Shown here: positions 15,491 to 26,851 of the stretch, piece after piece
Numbering within the stretch: position 1 is the first letter of the stretch
How the letters are laid out: each line of letters starts with the position of its first letter
Source: an uncultured Prevotella sp.
GTDB lineage: Bacteria > Bacteroidota > Bacteroidia > Bacteroidales > Bacteroidaceae
Reading direction: 5' to 3'
Assembly (NCBI GenBank): GCA_900314195.1
Contig: OMUH01000022.1
Location: 1-34,037, forward strand
Length of the DNA: 34,037 nucleotides
Translations under genes and position numbers: made by a program
The notes under the pieces: model-generated
Told to the model about the DNA's origin: nothing
Seen by the model: the letters and a program-made list of their open reading frames with translations, nothing else
Database searches by the model: none

Positions 15491-17689
15491 ATGACGAAGG
15501 AAGTTAATCTGACAAAAGCGCTGAAACATTATTTCGGCTTTGACTCTTTCAAAGGCGATCAGGAGGCTATTATCCGTAACCTTATGGCCGGCAACGATAC
15601 GTTCGTGCTTATGCCTACGGGTGGCGGCAAGAGCCTGTGCTATCAATTGCCGTCGCTGATTATGGACGGTACGGCGATAGTAATCTCGCCGCTGATAGCA
15701 CTTATGAAGAACCAGGTTGACGTCATCAACGGCATGAGCGAATCAGACGGTGTGGCACATTATTTGAATTCGTCTCTTAACAAGGCTGCCATAGAACAGG
15801 TGAAGAGTGATATCACTTCAGGAAAAACAAAGCTGTTGTATGTAGCGCCGGAGTCGCTGACGAAAGAGGAAAATGCAGATTTCCTGAAAAATGTCAATAT
15901 ATCATTCTATGCCATCGACGAGGCACATTGCATCTCAGAGTGGGGACATGACTTCCGGCCCGAATACCGGCGCATACGCCCTGTCATCAACGAGATCGGA
16001 CAGGGAAAGCGCGTGCCCGTAATCGCGCTCACGGCAACGGCCACTGACAAGGTGCGCACGGATATAAAGAAAAGCCTTGGCATCATGGACGCAAAGGAGT
16101 TCAAGAGTTCTTTCAACCGTCCTAATCTTTATTACGAAGTAAGGGCAAAGCACGGCGACGATGATACCGACAAGCAAATAATCAAGTTCATACGCCAGAA
16201 CCCGGGAAAGAGCGGAATTATTTACTGTCTTTCGAGAAAGAAAGTGGAGGAGCTTGCCGCCATTCTGAAGGCTAACGACATCAAGGCCGCCCCTTATCAT
16301 GCCGGCCTTGATTCGGCCACACGCTCGCAGACGCAGGATGATTTCCTTATGGAGCGCATAGATGTTATAGTGGCTACAATAGCATTTGGAATGGGCATAG
16401 ACAAGCCGGATGTAAGGTTCGTAATTCACTATGACATTCCGAAGAGCCTTGAAGGATACTATCAGGAGACAGGACGTGCCGGTCGTGACGGCGGAGAGGG
16501 CGTCTGCATAGCTTTCTATGCGCGCAAGGACCTGAAGAAGCTTGAGAAGTTCATGGAGGGCAAGCCGGTGGCCGAGCAGAACATCGGACGCCAGCTGCTG
16601 CAGGAAACGGCTGCCTATGCCGAATCGTCGGTATGCCGCCGCAAGCTGTTGCTCAACTATTTTGGTGAAGAATATAACGTTGCCAATTGCGGCAACTGTG
16701 ACAACTGCCGCAATCCGAAAAAGAAGGTAGAGGCCGGCAAGGCTCTTCTGTGCGTGCTCGAGGCTGTTGCGGCAGTAAAGGAGAACTTCCGTCAGGAATA
16801 TATAATTGATTTTGTCAAAGGTCGCGCTACCGACGACATAACATCACACAAGCACGACAAGCTTGAGGAGTTCGGCAATGGTGAGGACGAGCCTGACAAC
16901 GTGTGGAATCCGGTTATACGCCAGGCTATCCTTGCCGGTTATCTGCGCAAGGACGTGGAGAGCTACGGACTGCTTAAGCTGACGGCAAGCGGCCGCAGGT
17001 TCATGAAGTCGCCGGGAGAGTTCATGATTGTGCTTGACCGTGACTTCTCTGATTCTTACAGTGACTCCTCTGACGGACATGAGGGTGGAACGTCGGCACT
17101 GGACCCACAGCTCTTCGCCATGCTGAAGGGGCTGCGCTCTGACATGGCACGGCAAAAGAATTTGCCGTCATACGTCATCTTTCAGGACATATCACTCGAA
17201 CAGATGGCAACTGTTTATCCGGAGACATTGCAGGAACTGCAAAACATTCAGGGCGTAGGCGCCGGAAAGGCTAACCGCTATGGACGGAAGTTCTGTGAGC
17301 TGATAAAGAAATATTGCAATGAAAACGGCATTGTGCGCTCTGAGGAGCTGAGAGTGCGCACTGTGGCAAAAAAGAGCATGCTGAAGGTCAGCATCATTCA
17401 GGCCATAGACCGGCAGGTGCCTCTTGATGATCTTGCTGAGTCGAAAGGCCTGGAGTTTGACGAGCTGCTTGACGAGATAGAGGCTATAGTATACAGCGGA
17501 ACGAAACTGAATATCGACTATTATATAGACGACACGCTGGATGCCGATCATGTGGACGATATTTACGATTACTTTATGGAAAGCGACTCAGACAGTCTTG
17601 CTGATGCAGAGGCTGAGCTCGGAGGCAATTATGATGAGGAGGAAATACGCCTCGTGCGGGTTAAATTCCTGTCAGAACAGGCCAACTGA
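15491..17689 (+). CDS. recQ: RecQ family DNA helicase
   Basis: 3'-5' DNA helicase of 732 residues acting in recombination and fork repair. Walker A PTGGGKS is at 42-48 and DEAH at 143-146, followed by '[13 protein letters not shown]', the aromatic-rich loop of RecQ. The second helicase domain contains '[15 protein letters not shown]' and '[10 protein letters not shown]'. Zinc-binding cysteines 382, 400, 403 and 406 define the RQC domain. An HRDC domain follows near 540-610 ('[17 protein letters not shown]', '[13 protein letters not shown]'). A further ~110-residue tail, with a helix-turn-helix-like region and an acidic end, makes it longer than E. coli RecQ (about 610). It starts 60 bases after the clpX terminator region; promoter not identified. 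Confidence 0.95.
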   Translation: MTKEVNLTKALKHYFGFDSFKGDQEAIIRNLMAGNDTFVLMPTGGGKSLCYQLPSLIMDGTAIVISPLIALMKNQVDVINGMSESDGVAHYLNSSLNKAAIEQVKSDITSGKTKLLYVAPESLTKEENADFLKNVNISFYAIDEAHCISEWGHDFRPEYRRIRPVINEIGQGKRVPVIALTATATDKVRTDIKKSLGIMDAKEFKSSFNRPNLYYEVRAKHGDDDTDKQIIKFIRQNPGKSGIIYCLSRKKVEELAAILKANDIKAAPYHAGLDSATRSQTQDDFLMERIDVIVATIAFGMGIDKPDVRFVIHYDIPKSLEGYYQETGRAGRDGGEGVCIAFYARKDLKKLEKFMEGKPVAEQNIGRQLLQETAAYAESSVCRRKLLLNYFGEEYNVANCGNCDNCRNPKKKVEAGKALLCVLEAVAAVKENFRQEYIIDFVKGRATDDITSHKHDKLEEFGNGEDEPDNVWNPVIRQAILAGYLRKDVESYGLLKLTASGRRFMKSPGEFMIVLDRDFSDSYSDSSDGHEGGTSALDPQLFAMLKGLRSDMARQKNLPSYVIFQDISLEQMATVYPETLQELQNIQGVGAGKANRYGRKFCELIKKYCNENGIVRSEELRVRTVAKKSMLKVSIIQAIDRQVPLDDLAESKGLEFDELLDEIEAIVYSGTKLNIDYYIDDTLDADHVDDIYDYFMESDSDSLADAEAELGGNYDEEEIRLVRVKFLSEQAN

Positions 17690-17811
17690 CATGTCTTTTG
17701 ATGCATATAAGGCAATGGCGCAGACTGATATGGAATGTGATGTTCCCGTTAAATAGAATTAACCAAGAATAAAAATAACTGAAAATGAACATATATGTGA
17801 TTTTTTATTGC

Positions 17812-17819
17812 TATATTTG
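17812..17819 (+). promoter_or_regulatory. Putative promoter -7 box for guaB operon
   Basis: TATATTTG matches TAnnTTTG exactly and lies 27 bases before the guaB start. The leader would be about 20 bases. No clear -33 TTTG at 19-21 bases was found. Confidence 0.55.
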
Positions 17820-17837
17820 CACGCAATAAATTTCTAA

Positions 17838-19340
<1,503 letters not shown>

Positions 19341-19362
19341 CATAATTTCAGCAAACATATCA

Positions 19363-20790
19363 ATGAGAATATATGCGTTGTTGGCAACCATGCTTCTTTC
19401 CGGAAGCATGGTTTTTGCTCAAAGCCCGTCAGATCCTACCATAATGACCATCAACGGCCATAAGATAAGCCGTTCGGAATTTGAGTATTCATATAACAAG
19501 AACAATACGGAGGGCGTCATCGACAAGAAAAGCGTTGACGAATATGTAGACTTGTTCATCAATTACAAGCTGAAGGTGCAGGCAGCCCTTGACGCTCATC
19601 TCGATACTATGAAATCTTTCATTAAGGAGTTTCATACATATCGTGACCAGCAGATACGTCCGAGCTTTATAAATGATGCTGACGTAGAGGCTATGGCACA
19701 CAGCATTTATAATGACACATATCATCGCATAGACAGCATGGGCGGACTTGTTCGCCCGGCGCATATCCTCTTCCGCGTGTCGCAGAAGGCGTCAAAGGCG
19801 CAGATTGATTCTGCACGTGACGTGGCCATGAAGGTATATGCCCAGCTTGTAAAAGGTGCCGACTTCCGGGCCATGTCTGACAAATATTCTCAGGATCCGG
19901 GTGCTGTAAAGCGCGGCGGAGATATTGGCTGGATAAGCAAGGGGCAGACAGTGCCGGAATTTGAGAAGGCGGTGTTTGCTATGAAAAAAGGTGAGATTAG
20001 CAAGCCAGTAGAGACGCCTTTCGGCTTTCATATCATAAAGCTCGAAGACAAATGCGTATTCCTGCCGTACGACTCACTGAAGAACGACATACATCGTTTC
20101 ATCAAACAGCGCGGACTGCGTGAGAAGATTATCAATGACAACATATCCAAGGCGGCAAAGGCCGACGGCATAGGTGATGAGGATGAGCTTGATCGCCGTG
20201 CCGATGCAATGAGCGCCAAGGACAGTAATCTTAAATATCTCATTCAGGAGTATCACGACGGACTGTTGCTGTATGAAATCAGTAACCGTACGATATGGAG
20301 CAAGGCTGCTGCCGATGAGAAAGGACTTGCATATTATTTCAAGAAGAACAAGAGCCGTTATGCATGGGACAAGCCACGCTTCAAGGGTATGGCATATCAT
20401 GTAAAGACACAGTCTGATGTGGCTGCCGTGCGCAAGAGCGTTGAGGGAAAGCCTTTCGGCGACTGGGCAGAAATACTGCGGACTACGTTCAACAACGATT
20501 CAACCATTCGCATACGTGTTGAAAAGGGCATCTTCAAGGAGGGTATGAACGCCCTCGTTGACAAAGAGATTTTCCATAAGGATACTACTGTCACAACACT
20601 CAAGGACTATCCTATCAACGCCGTTTACGGAAAAGTGCTGAAGAAAGGTCCGGAAGATTATACCGACGTGCGCGAACAGGTCGTTGCCGACTATCAGGAG
20701 GAATTGGAAAAACACTGGGTGGCTGATCTGCGCAAGCATTACGATTTTACCATAGACAGGACTGTACTTGCGACAGTAAATAAACATTGA
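19363..20790 (+). CDS. Parvulin-type periplasmic peptidylprolyl isomerase
   Basis: Protein of 475 residues. The ATG at 19363 starts a signal peptide (MRIYALLATMLLSGSMVFA, likely cut before Gln20); the longer open frame reaching back into guaB is an overlap artefact. An N-terminal SurA/PrsA-like helical region precedes one parvulin domain at about 125-235, with 'AHILFRV', 'FRAMSDKYSQDPGA', 'GGDIGWI' and 'PFGFHIIKL'. The C-terminal ~240 residues resemble a second, degenerate chaperone or PPIase segment without the clear motif. Likely role: folding of outer-membrane or secreted proteins in the periplasm. It is two bases upstream of the surA-like gene, so translation is likely coupled. Confidence 0.88.
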   Translation: MRIYALLATMLLSGSMVFAQSPSDPTIMTINGHKISRSEFEYSYNKNNTEGVIDKKSVDEYVDLFINYKLKVQAALDAHLDTMKSFIKEFHTYRDQQIRPSFINDADVEAMAHSIYNDTYHRIDSMGGLVRPAHILFRVSQKASKAQIDSARDVAMKVYAQLVKGADFRAMSDKYSQDPGAVKRGGDIGWISKGQTVPEFEKAVFAMKKGEISKPVETPFGFHIIKLEDKCVFLPYDSLKNDIHRFIKQRGLREKIINDNISKAAKADGIGDEDELDRRADAMSAKDSNLKYLIQEYHDGLLLYEISNRTIWSKAAADEKGLAYYFKKNKSRYAWDKPRFKGMAYHVKTQSDVAAVRKSVEGKPFGDWAEILRTTFNNDSTIRIRVEKGIFKEGMNALVDKEIFHKDTTVTTLKDYPINAVYGKVLKKGPEDYTDVREQVVADYQEELEKHWVADLRKHYDFTIDRTVLATVNKH

Positions 20791-20792
20791 GA

Positions 20793-22298
20793 ATGAATCA
20801 AAGAAAATCATACGGCAAGCTGCTTGCGGCTCTTTGCCTGCTTGTATCGTCGCTTGGTATGGCTATGGCCTCACACAGTGGCGGAAGTTTCACACTATTC
20901 CGTGCCGGCAGTGCTTTGTCGCCGGCAGAACCGGCAGGCTCTTCTGATACAGTCAGTGCCTCTGCTGATACGGCCAGGGCTGTGCACCATGACGTGGCTC
21001 CCAATCCAAAGAGCGTCATTGATGAAGTGGTGTGGATAGTTGGTGATGAGCCGATTATGAAGTCGGATGTTGAGATGACGCGTATGCAATATGAGTCTGA
21101 AGGAGTCAGCATCCCCGGTAATCCGGACTGCTCCATACCGGAACAGCTCGCCGTGCAGAAGCTGTTCTTGCATCAGGCTGCACTCGACAGTATACAGGTT
21201 ACCGAAAGCCAGATATCGCGTGAGGTTGACCAGCGCATAAACTACTGGATACAGATAGTGGGCTCGAAGGAGAAACTAGAGGAATACCGCCGCAAGTCTG
21301 TCAGCCAGCTGCGTGAGGAGATGCACGATGACGTCAAGAACGGACTTATGGTTCAGCAGATGCGTGAGAATTTGGTTAAAGACATAAAGGTGACACCGTC
21401 GCAGGTGAGAAATTATTTCCGGGACGTGCCTGCTGACAGCATACCGATGATACCTACAGAGGTTGAGGTGGAGATAATAACCAATCAGCCGCACATCCCG
21501 CAGACAGAGATTGACCGTGTGAAGAATGAGCTGCGTGAGTATACTGACCGTATAAACAAGGGTGAGATTTCTTTCTCAACGCTTGCGAGGCTTTATTCAG
21601 AAGACCCCGGTTCGGCGCGCAATGGCGGCGAGCTTGATTATGTAGGACGCGGAATGCTCGACCCGGCTTTTGCCACTGTGGCATTCAATCTTACAGATCC
21701 CAACAGGATTTCCAAGATTGTAGAATCAGAGTACGGCTTTCATATCATCCAGCTCATTGACCGTCGCGGCGACAAGATAAAGGTGCGCCATATTCTACGG
21801 AAGCCGGTAGTGCCGCAGGAGTCTATAGACAAGACGGTTCTGCGGATGGATTCCATATATAATGACATCCGTGCCGGTAAGTTCTCATTTGAGGAGGCTG
21901 CCTCTTTTCTTTCTGACGACAAGGATACGCGCAGCAACAAAGGACTTATGGCAAACACCACTGAGGAGGGGCGCACGTCGCGCTTTCAGATGAAAGACCT
22001 GCCTACAGAGGTGGCGCGGGTTGTCGACACCATGAAGGTCGGTGAGATATCGCGGCCATTCAGCATGGTGAACTCAAAGGGAAAAACGGTGTGCGCCATT
22101 CTTAAGCTGAAAAGCCGTGTAGACAGCCACAGGGCCAGCGTGACGGAAGATTTCCAGAAACTGAAGAATGTCGTTCTGCAGAAAGAGAAAGAGAAGAAAA
22201 TAGAGTCGTGGCTTGCTGATAAGATCAAACACACGTATGTCAAGATGAGCGATCAGTATAAAGATTGCAAATTCAAGTATCAGGGCTGGATTAAATGA
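20793..22298 (+). CDS. surA: SurA-like periplasmic chaperone with two parvulin domains
   Basis: Protein of 501 residues; the ATG at 20793 is preferred to a TTG six bases earlier that overlaps the preceding stop. A signal peptide (MNQRKSYGKLLAALCLLV..., cut near MAMA) is followed by a linker rich in Ser, Ala and Asp, then a SurA-type N-domain ('IDEVVWIVGDEPIMKSDVE', a strong SurA hallmark). The first parvulin domain (about 215-325) has 'LARLYSEDPGSARNGGELDYV' and 'YGFHIIQLIDRR'; the second (about 330-430, 'KVRHILRKP') is more divergent. Expected to chaperone outer-membrane proteins. The stop overlaps the next start by four bases (ATGA). Confidence 0.92.
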   Translation: MNQRKSYGKLLAALCLLVSSLGMAMASHSGGSFTLFRAGSALSPAEPAGSSDTVSASADTARAVHHDVAPNPKSVIDEVVWIVGDEPIMKSDVEMTRMQYESEGVSIPGNPDCSIPEQLAVQKLFLHQAALDSIQVTESQISREVDQRINYWIQIVGSKEKLEEYRRKSVSQLREEMHDDVKNGLMVQQMRENLVKDIKVTPSQVRNYFRDVPADSIPMIPTEVEVEIITNQPHIPQTEIDRVKNELREYTDRINKGEISFSTLARLYSEDPGSARNGGELDYVGRGMLDPAFATVAFNLTDPNRISKIVESEYGFHIIQLIDRRGDKIKVRHILRKPVVPQESIDKTVLRMDSIYNDIRAGKFSFEEAASFLSDDKDTRSNKGLMANTTEEGRTSRFQMKDLPTEVARVVDTMKVGEISRPFSMVNSKGKTVCAILKLKSRVDSHRASVTEDFQKLKNVVLQKEKEKKIESWLADKIKHTYVKMSDQYKDCKFKYQGWIK

Positions 22299-23989
22299 AC
22301 TTTGTTAAGCAAATGATTTTTCGCGTGTATACAGAACGAAAACATACAGCAGGGCATAGAGCCGTCATGATGGCGGCACTATGCCTCTTTTCGATATTTG
22401 TCTTTGCAGCTGTTTCCATGCCGGCACGCCGCACACGGCAGAAGCCACGGACTGATGAAAACAGGGTCTACCTGAACCATGCCGACGAGTTGAAATATGA
22501 CGTGTTCGGCTATGTGCCCGGGGCACAGATCGTAAAAGGTCACGTGTCGTTTGCCCACGCCGGTGCTCATCTGACCTGTGACAGCGCATATTTCTTTCAG
22601 GAAACGAACTCTGTAAAGGCCTTCGGCCATGTACGCTTCAGACAGGGTGATACGCTGTCGCTCGTCTGCGACCGTGCTTTCTACGACGGCGCGGCACAGG
22701 CTCTTCAGGCACGCAATCATGTCGTGCTTCGCCATCGCAGGCAGACACTGTATACAGACAGTCTGAACTACGACCGCCTGTACAACAACGCATATTTCTT
22801 TGAAGGGGGAAAGATCATAGACGGCCGTGATAAGCTCAGTGCTGACTGGGGACAGTATTCCACGTCTACGCGCCAGGCTGATTTCTATTATAATGTCCGT
22901 CTGCGCAGCGGGCAGGACCTTATCACCACCGACACGCTGCATTATGACATGCTGCGGCGCATGGCTCACGTGACAGGTCCGTCGGTCATCACCTCAAAAC
23001 AAGGAAAAATAAAAACTTCTGACGGGTATTATGACACTCGCCGCAAGCGTGCCGAGCTCTTCGGACGATCCACGTTTATGGATAAGGACAAGACCATAAC
23101 CGGTGACAGTCTCTATTACACCCGCGACGGCGAGAGTGAGGGATTCGGAAATGTCGTTTATGTAGACAGGAAAAACAAGAACAGTCTTCATTGCGGCTAT
23201 ATGCGCTATAACAATGTCACGGGCCGCGGTTATGCCACCCGCCGTGCCCTTGCCATGGAATATTCGCAGGGCAAGGACACTCTTTACGTTCATGCCGACA
23301 CCATGCGCATAGAGACGTTCAACATCAACACTGATTCCGTTTACCGCAAAGTGCACGCGTGGCCACACGCCAAGGCTTACCGTACTGACGTGCAGGCCAT
23401 CAGCGACAGCATAGTGTTCAACTCAAAGGACTCATGCATGACGATGTATCGCAATCCTGTCGTGTGGAACGGTTCCCGTCAGCTCTTCGGCGAACAGATA
23501 GATGTATATATGGCTGATTCTACCGTGCGCCTTGCGCGCGTCACAGGGCAGGCTATGTCTATAGAGCTGATGCCCGACAGCATTCACTATAACCAGGTGT
23601 CGTCGCGTGTGATGACGGCTTTCTTTACTGATGGCAAGATCCGGCAGACCGAGGCCGTGGGAAATGTTCTTGTCGACTATTATCCTCAGGATGACAAGGA
23701 CTCGTCGCTCATAGGCCTTAACTACACTGAGACAGACACCATGCGTATGTTCATGACGCCTGAGCGCCGTCTGAGCCGTATCTGGATGTCAAAGGCCACG
23801 GGCACGCTTTATCCTATGACGCAGATACCGCCGTCAAAGATTTACCTGCCGGGCTTTCAGTGGTTTGCTCCGCTGCGTCCGACAGATAAGAACGACGTCT
23901 TTGTGTGGCGCGGAAAGAGCAGCAGTCAGGAGCTGCGCACCGTCAGACGTCATGCCGCTCCGCTTCAGACGCTTGGAGGCAGCCGCTGA
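22295..23989 (+). CDS. OstA/LptA-like LPS transport protein
   Basis: Protein of 564 residues with a signal-like hydrophobic segment at about 24-42. The body is a long repeat of short beta strands typical of OstA/LptA/LptD N-domains: 'KGHVSFAHAGAHLTCDSAYFF', 'FGHVRFRQGDTLSLVCDRAFY', 'DGYYDTRRKRAELFG', 'ITGDSLYYTRDG' and 'MRYNNVTGRGYATRR' recur, forming a beta-jellyroll that would carry LPS across the periplasm. It is much longer than E. coli LptA (185 residues), as is usual for Bacteroidetes OstA-like proteins, and lacks an obvious outer-membrane barrel domain. Overlaps surA by four bases and the following small gene by one, so translation is tightly coupled. Confidence 0.85.
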   Translation: MNFVKQMIFRVYTERKHTAGHRAVMMAALCLFSIFVFAAVSMPARRTRQKPRTDENRVYLNHADELKYDVFGYVPGAQIVKGHVSFAHAGAHLTCDSAYFFQETNSVKAFGHVRFRQGDTLSLVCDRAFYDGAAQALQARNHVVLRHRRQTLYTDSLNYDRLYNNAYFFEGGKIIDGRDKLSADWGQYSTSTRQADFYYNVRLRSGQDLITTDTLHYDMLRRMAHVTGPSVITSKQGKIKTSDGYYDTRRKRAELFGRSTFMDKDKTITGDSLYYTRDGESEGFGNVVYVDRKNKNSLHCGYMRYNNVTGRGYATRRALAMEYSQGKDTLYVHADTMRIETFNINTDSVYRKVHAWPHAKAYRTDVQAISDSIVFNSKDSCMTMYRNPVVWNGSRQLFGEQIDVYMADSTVRLARVTGQAMSIELMPDSIHYNQVSSRVMTAFFTDGKIRQTEAVGNVLVDYYPQDDKDSSLIGLNYTETDTMRMFMTPERRLSRIWMSKATGTLYPMTQIPPSKIYLPGFQWFAPLRPTDKNDVFVWRGKSSSQELRTVRRHAAPLQTLGGSR

Positions 23990-24165
23990 TGGGCATGTTC
24001 AGCATGCCTGAACCGCGCAGGTTTAAATACCGCGGGCGCCGGACGTCGCACGACATCGATTTCCATTCGGCTGTCGAGCGCAGGCGTAACAATGTCAGAA
24101 GGCCGTCGACGCTGTTCCTCGCAGTGGTGCTTGTTCTCCTGCTTCTGTTGTGCTTCCTGATTTAG
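23989..24165 (+). CDS. Small tail-anchored-type membrane protein (58 aa)
   Basis: The ATG at 23989 shares its A with the ostA stop codon (TGATG). The product is a basic, Arg-rich N-terminal region ('PEPRRFKYRGRR', 'ERRRNNVRRPS') followed by one very hydrophobic C-terminal helix (about residues 42-58, 'LFLAVVLVLLLLLCFLI') reaching the last residue. This predicts a single-pass membrane protein with its charged N-terminus in the cytoplasm. I do not recognise a named family. Its coupling to ostA suggests a role in envelope biogenesis, but that is inference. A start at 23995 is also possible. Confidence 0.65.
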   Translation: MGMFSMPEPRRFKYRGRRTSHDIDFHSAVERRRNNVRRPSTLFLAVVLVLLLLLCFLI

Positions 24166-24361
24166 TACGGGCAAGTAGTCTTATAATTTTTAATGACCAT
24201 GTCTGTTCATACAATATGCGTAATCGGACTTATAAAGGTAGTTGCGCAAGTTATTGCAGATATTCAGAAAAGATAAAAAGACAGCAGGCAGCATTGTGCC
24301 GGCCATGTGTGCTTTTATCGTTTTCTTAATTTGATGACTTATCATACATATATAATAAAAT

Positions 24362-26413
24362 ATGAGTGATGTAATACAGCTTCTCCCTGATTCAGTTGCC
24401 AACCAGATAGCGGCCGGCGAGGTCATACAGCGTCCGGCATCAGTAATCAAGGAGCTCGTAGAGAATTCCGTTGATGCAGGCGCGCATAACATCGACGTGC
24501 TTGTCAGCGATGCCGGCCGTACAGCCATTCAGGTCATCGACGACGGTAAAGGCATGTCTGAGACTGATGCCCGCCTTTCTTTTGAACGGCACGCCACGTC
24601 AAAGATACGCAAGGCTGATGATTTGTTCACTCTTCACACCATGGGCTTCCGCGGCGAGGCACTGCCGTCCATAGCCGCCGTGGCACAAGTCGAGTTGAAG
24701 ACGCGTATGGAGAGTGACGAGGTGGGCACGCATCTGTCCATAGCCGGCAGCCGTGTGACCGGGCAGGAGCCATGCTCATGCCCGGTTGGCAGTAACTTTC
24801 TTGTTGAGAACTTGTTCTTTAATGTTCCGGCGCGCCGTAAGTTTTTGAAATCCAACACTACGGAGCTGAACAATATAATATCAGCATTTGAGAAAATAGC
24901 ACTTGTCTATCCGGAAATAAAATTCACCCTTCGCAGCAACGATGCTCTTGTCTACGACCTTACGCCGGGCAGCACACGGCAGCGCATTGTTGAGATTTTC
25001 GGCAAGCGTCTGAACCAGTTCCTGCTGCCCGTAAAGGTGGATACAACCATCTGCCGCATATCCGGTTTCGTGGGCAAGCCGGAGTCTGCGCGCAAGAAAG
25101 GCGCCAAGCAATATTTCTTTGTCAATGGCCGTTACATGAAACATCCGTATTTCAACAAGGCCATCATGACGGCCTATGACAGGCTTATTCCTATTGGCGA
25201 GCAAGTACCTTATTTCATTTATTTTGATGTGCCGCCGGAGAATATCGATGTAAACATCCATCCTACCAAGACTGAGATAAAATTTGAGAATGATCAGTCT
25301 GTGTGGCAGATTCTGATGGCCGCCGTCAAGGAGACAATAGGCGTTTTCAATGATGTCAGTGCTATTGACTTCGATACAGAAGGCAAGCCTGACATACCGG
25401 TGTTCGACGGTTCGCATCAGTCTTCCGGCTCCGTATCCATGCCGAAGGTTAACTATAATCCCTCTTACAATCCGTTTGACGAAACCCCTGTGACACCGGA
25501 TATGCTGTCCTCGCTGCCGTCATCACTCCCCGACGGTGCCGACGGTATCTCAGCACTCCCGCAGTCATTTGTCGGGTTCGGCGATGCTGCCGGCGGTACA
25601 GACACGGCTGCTGGCGGCTCATCTGCAGCAGGCCGCGGCGGGCAGAGCCATGCCGGCGGCAGTCATGTGCCGTCACAGTGGGATGCCCTTTACAGCGGTG
25701 CGCTTGACGGAAATGAACCGGCAGAGCAGAGTGTGTTCTCTTCCCAGCTCCAGCAGGACGGCACAGCACCAGGCACAGCGATGAATGCAGACGGCAGTGA
25801 CGGGAAAAGCCATGACGCAACCTTTAAAAGCACTTCTGCTGATGCAGCTGCCTCTCCTGCGCAATATCAGTATAAGGGCCGGTATATAATGACGGCAGTG
25901 AAGTCGGGGCTTATGGTTGTCGATCAGCACCGTGCTCATGTGCGCATACTTTATGAAGAGTATCTCGAAAGACTTAAAAGCCGGCAGACACAGTCGCAGA
26001 AAAACTTGTTCCCGGAAATAGTAAAGTTGCCCGCTTCCGACAGCGTTGTCCTTGGCACTATTCTTGAAGAGATGCGTACGCTTGGCTTTGATCTTACCGA
26101 CATGGGCGACAACAGCTATGCCATAAACGGGATACCGGCCGGCCTTGAAGGACTAGACATGCCAAGTCTTATCGGCGAAATGGTGTCTTCTGCTGTCAGC
26201 GGCGGTTCCAATGCCGTTGATGACATAAACAAGACCCTCGCTCTCACCATGGCGCGCAATGCCGCCATACCTGCCGGACAGGTTCTCTCACAGCGTGAGA
26301 TGGCCGACCTCGTTGACAATCTCTTCGGCTGTTCAAATGTTAACTATACTCCCGACGGATTACGCATTTTCGGCATAGTGAGCCAGCAGGAGATAGAACG
26401 TTTGTTTGATTGA
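24362..26413 (+). CDS. mutL: DNA mismatch repair protein MutL
   Basis: Protein of 683 residues. The N-terminal GHKL ATPase is complete: 'ELVENSVDAGA' (Glu31, Asn35), 'DDGKGM', 'TMGFRGEALPSIAAV' and 'NGRYMKHPYFNKA', with the MutL transducer domain to about 340. A linker at about 350-500 is low-complexity and rich in Gly, Ser, Ala, Asp and Gln. The C-terminal dimerisation domain begins near 505. The metal-binding endonuclease motif of many MutLs, DQHA(X)2E(X)4E, reads DQHRAHV at 521-527, lacking the Glu; the later CPHGRP-type motif is also not seen ('YTPDGLRIFG' near the end). It may therefore lack latent nickase activity. It follows a 196-base spacer with no strong promoter that I can define. 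Confidence 0.95.
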   Translation: MSDVIQLLPDSVANQIAAGEVIQRPASVIKELVENSVDAGAHNIDVLVSDAGRTAIQVIDDGKGMSETDARLSFERHATSKIRKADDLFTLHTMGFRGEALPSIAAVAQVELKTRMESDEVGTHLSIAGSRVTGQEPCSCPVGSNFLVENLFFNVPARRKFLKSNTTELNNIISAFEKIALVYPEIKFTLRSNDALVYDLTPGSTRQRIVEIFGKRLNQFLLPVKVDTTICRISGFVGKPESARKKGAKQYFFVNGRYMKHPYFNKAIMTAYDRLIPIGEQVPYFIYFDVPPENIDVNIHPTKTEIKFENDQSVWQILMAAVKETIGVFNDVSAIDFDTEGKPDIPVFDGSHQSSGSVSMPKVNYNPSYNPFDETPVTPDMLSSLPSSLPDGADGISALPQSFVGFGDAAGGTDTAAGGSSAAGRGGQSHAGGSHVPSQWDALYSGALDGNEPAEQSVFSSQLQQDGTAPGTAMNADGSDGKSHDATFKSTSADAAASPAQYQYKGRYIMTAVKSGLMVVDQHRAHVRILYEEYLERLKSRQTQSQKNLFPEIVKLPASDSVVLGTILEEMRTLGFDLTDMGDNSYAINGIPAGLEGLDMPSLIGEMVSSAVSGGSNAVDDINKTLALTMARNAAIPAGQVLSQREMADLVDNLFGCSNVNYTPDGLRIFGIVSQQEIERLFD

Positions 26414-26439
26414 TGAAAAACATTATGACGGTTGTCTTG

Positions 26440-26476
26440 AAAAACGCTGAAGGAGAATTTCTTTCAGCGTTTTTTT
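26440..26476 (+). terminator. Terminator after mutL
   Basis: AAAAACGCTGAA (26440-26451) pairs with TTCAGCGTTTTT (26463-26474), with a loop of 11 bases, and runs into a seven-T stretch. Confidence 0.85.
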
Positions 26477-26621
26477 GATTTATATTATGCTCATCAGCAA
26501 TCGTCCAATTGCATGTGCCGTGCTCTCCTTCGGTTTCCCACGTAATCAGTGGGGACGGAAATATGCCGGGTATAGAGAGAAATGCTTGACAATTTGTTTC
26601 ATTTAAACATTTGCATTATAT

Positions 26622-26646
26622 TAGGGCCGGCAAAAGGCACGGCTAA
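26622..26646. repeat. Dispersed GGGCCGGCA...GGCACGGC element
   Basis: AGGGCCGGCAAAAGGCACGG followed by CTAA resembles the core of the 73-bp repeat at the left edge of the window (GGGCCGGCA, four bases, GGCACGGC). The outer TTAG/CTAA can pair. It lies in the spacer between mutL and tRNA-Val; the rest of that spacer (26477-26678) holds no gene I can see. Confidence 0.6.
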
Positions 26647-26678
26647 CTGCAAAGGAAACAGTTCTTTATGGATATAAA

Positions 26679-26713
26679 TAAAAAAATCCCCGCAATCCCG
26701 AAGGATTACGAGG
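26679..26713 (-). terminator. Terminator after tRNA-Val
   Basis: On the minus strand CCTCGTAATCC, loop TTCG, GGATTGCGGGG forms an 11-bp stem with two G-U pairs and a stable tetraloop, followed by a run of T. It starts 12 bases after the tRNA. Confidence 0.85.
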
Positions 26714-26725
26714 AAACACCCCATG

Positions 26726-26800
26726 TGGGCGTTGACGGATTCGAACCGCCGACCCTCTGCTTGTAAGGCAGATGCTCTAAACCAACTGAGCTAAACGCCC
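26726..26800 (-). tRNA. tRNA-Val (anticodon TAC)
   Basis: The minus strand from 26800 to 26726 folds as a tRNA: acceptor GGGCGTT/AACGCCC, D stem GCTC/GAGC, anticodon stem TCTGC/GCAGA with loop CTTACAA (anticodon TAC at 26765-26763), and T stem GGCGG/CCGTC with loop TTCGAAT. The discriminator base is A and CCA is not encoded. It has its own promoter and terminator. Confidence 0.97.
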
Positions 26801-26820
26801 GTGCTTTTGTTAAGCGAGTG

Positions 26821-26851
26821 CAAAGGTAAGAAAAAAAAATGAATTTGCAAA
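26821..26851 (-). promoter_or_regulatory. Promoter of tRNA-Val
   Basis: Minus-strand TTTG at 26851-26848 and TACCTTTG at 26828-26821 are separated by 19 bases, a textbook Bacteroidetes -33/-7 arrangement. It ends 20 bases before the tRNA 5' end. Confidence 0.75.

Noticed and set aside
17691-17756. 21-codon frame just after recQ
   Set aside because: It starts one base after the recQ stop, but is very short and has no supporting motif; kept only as a possibility.
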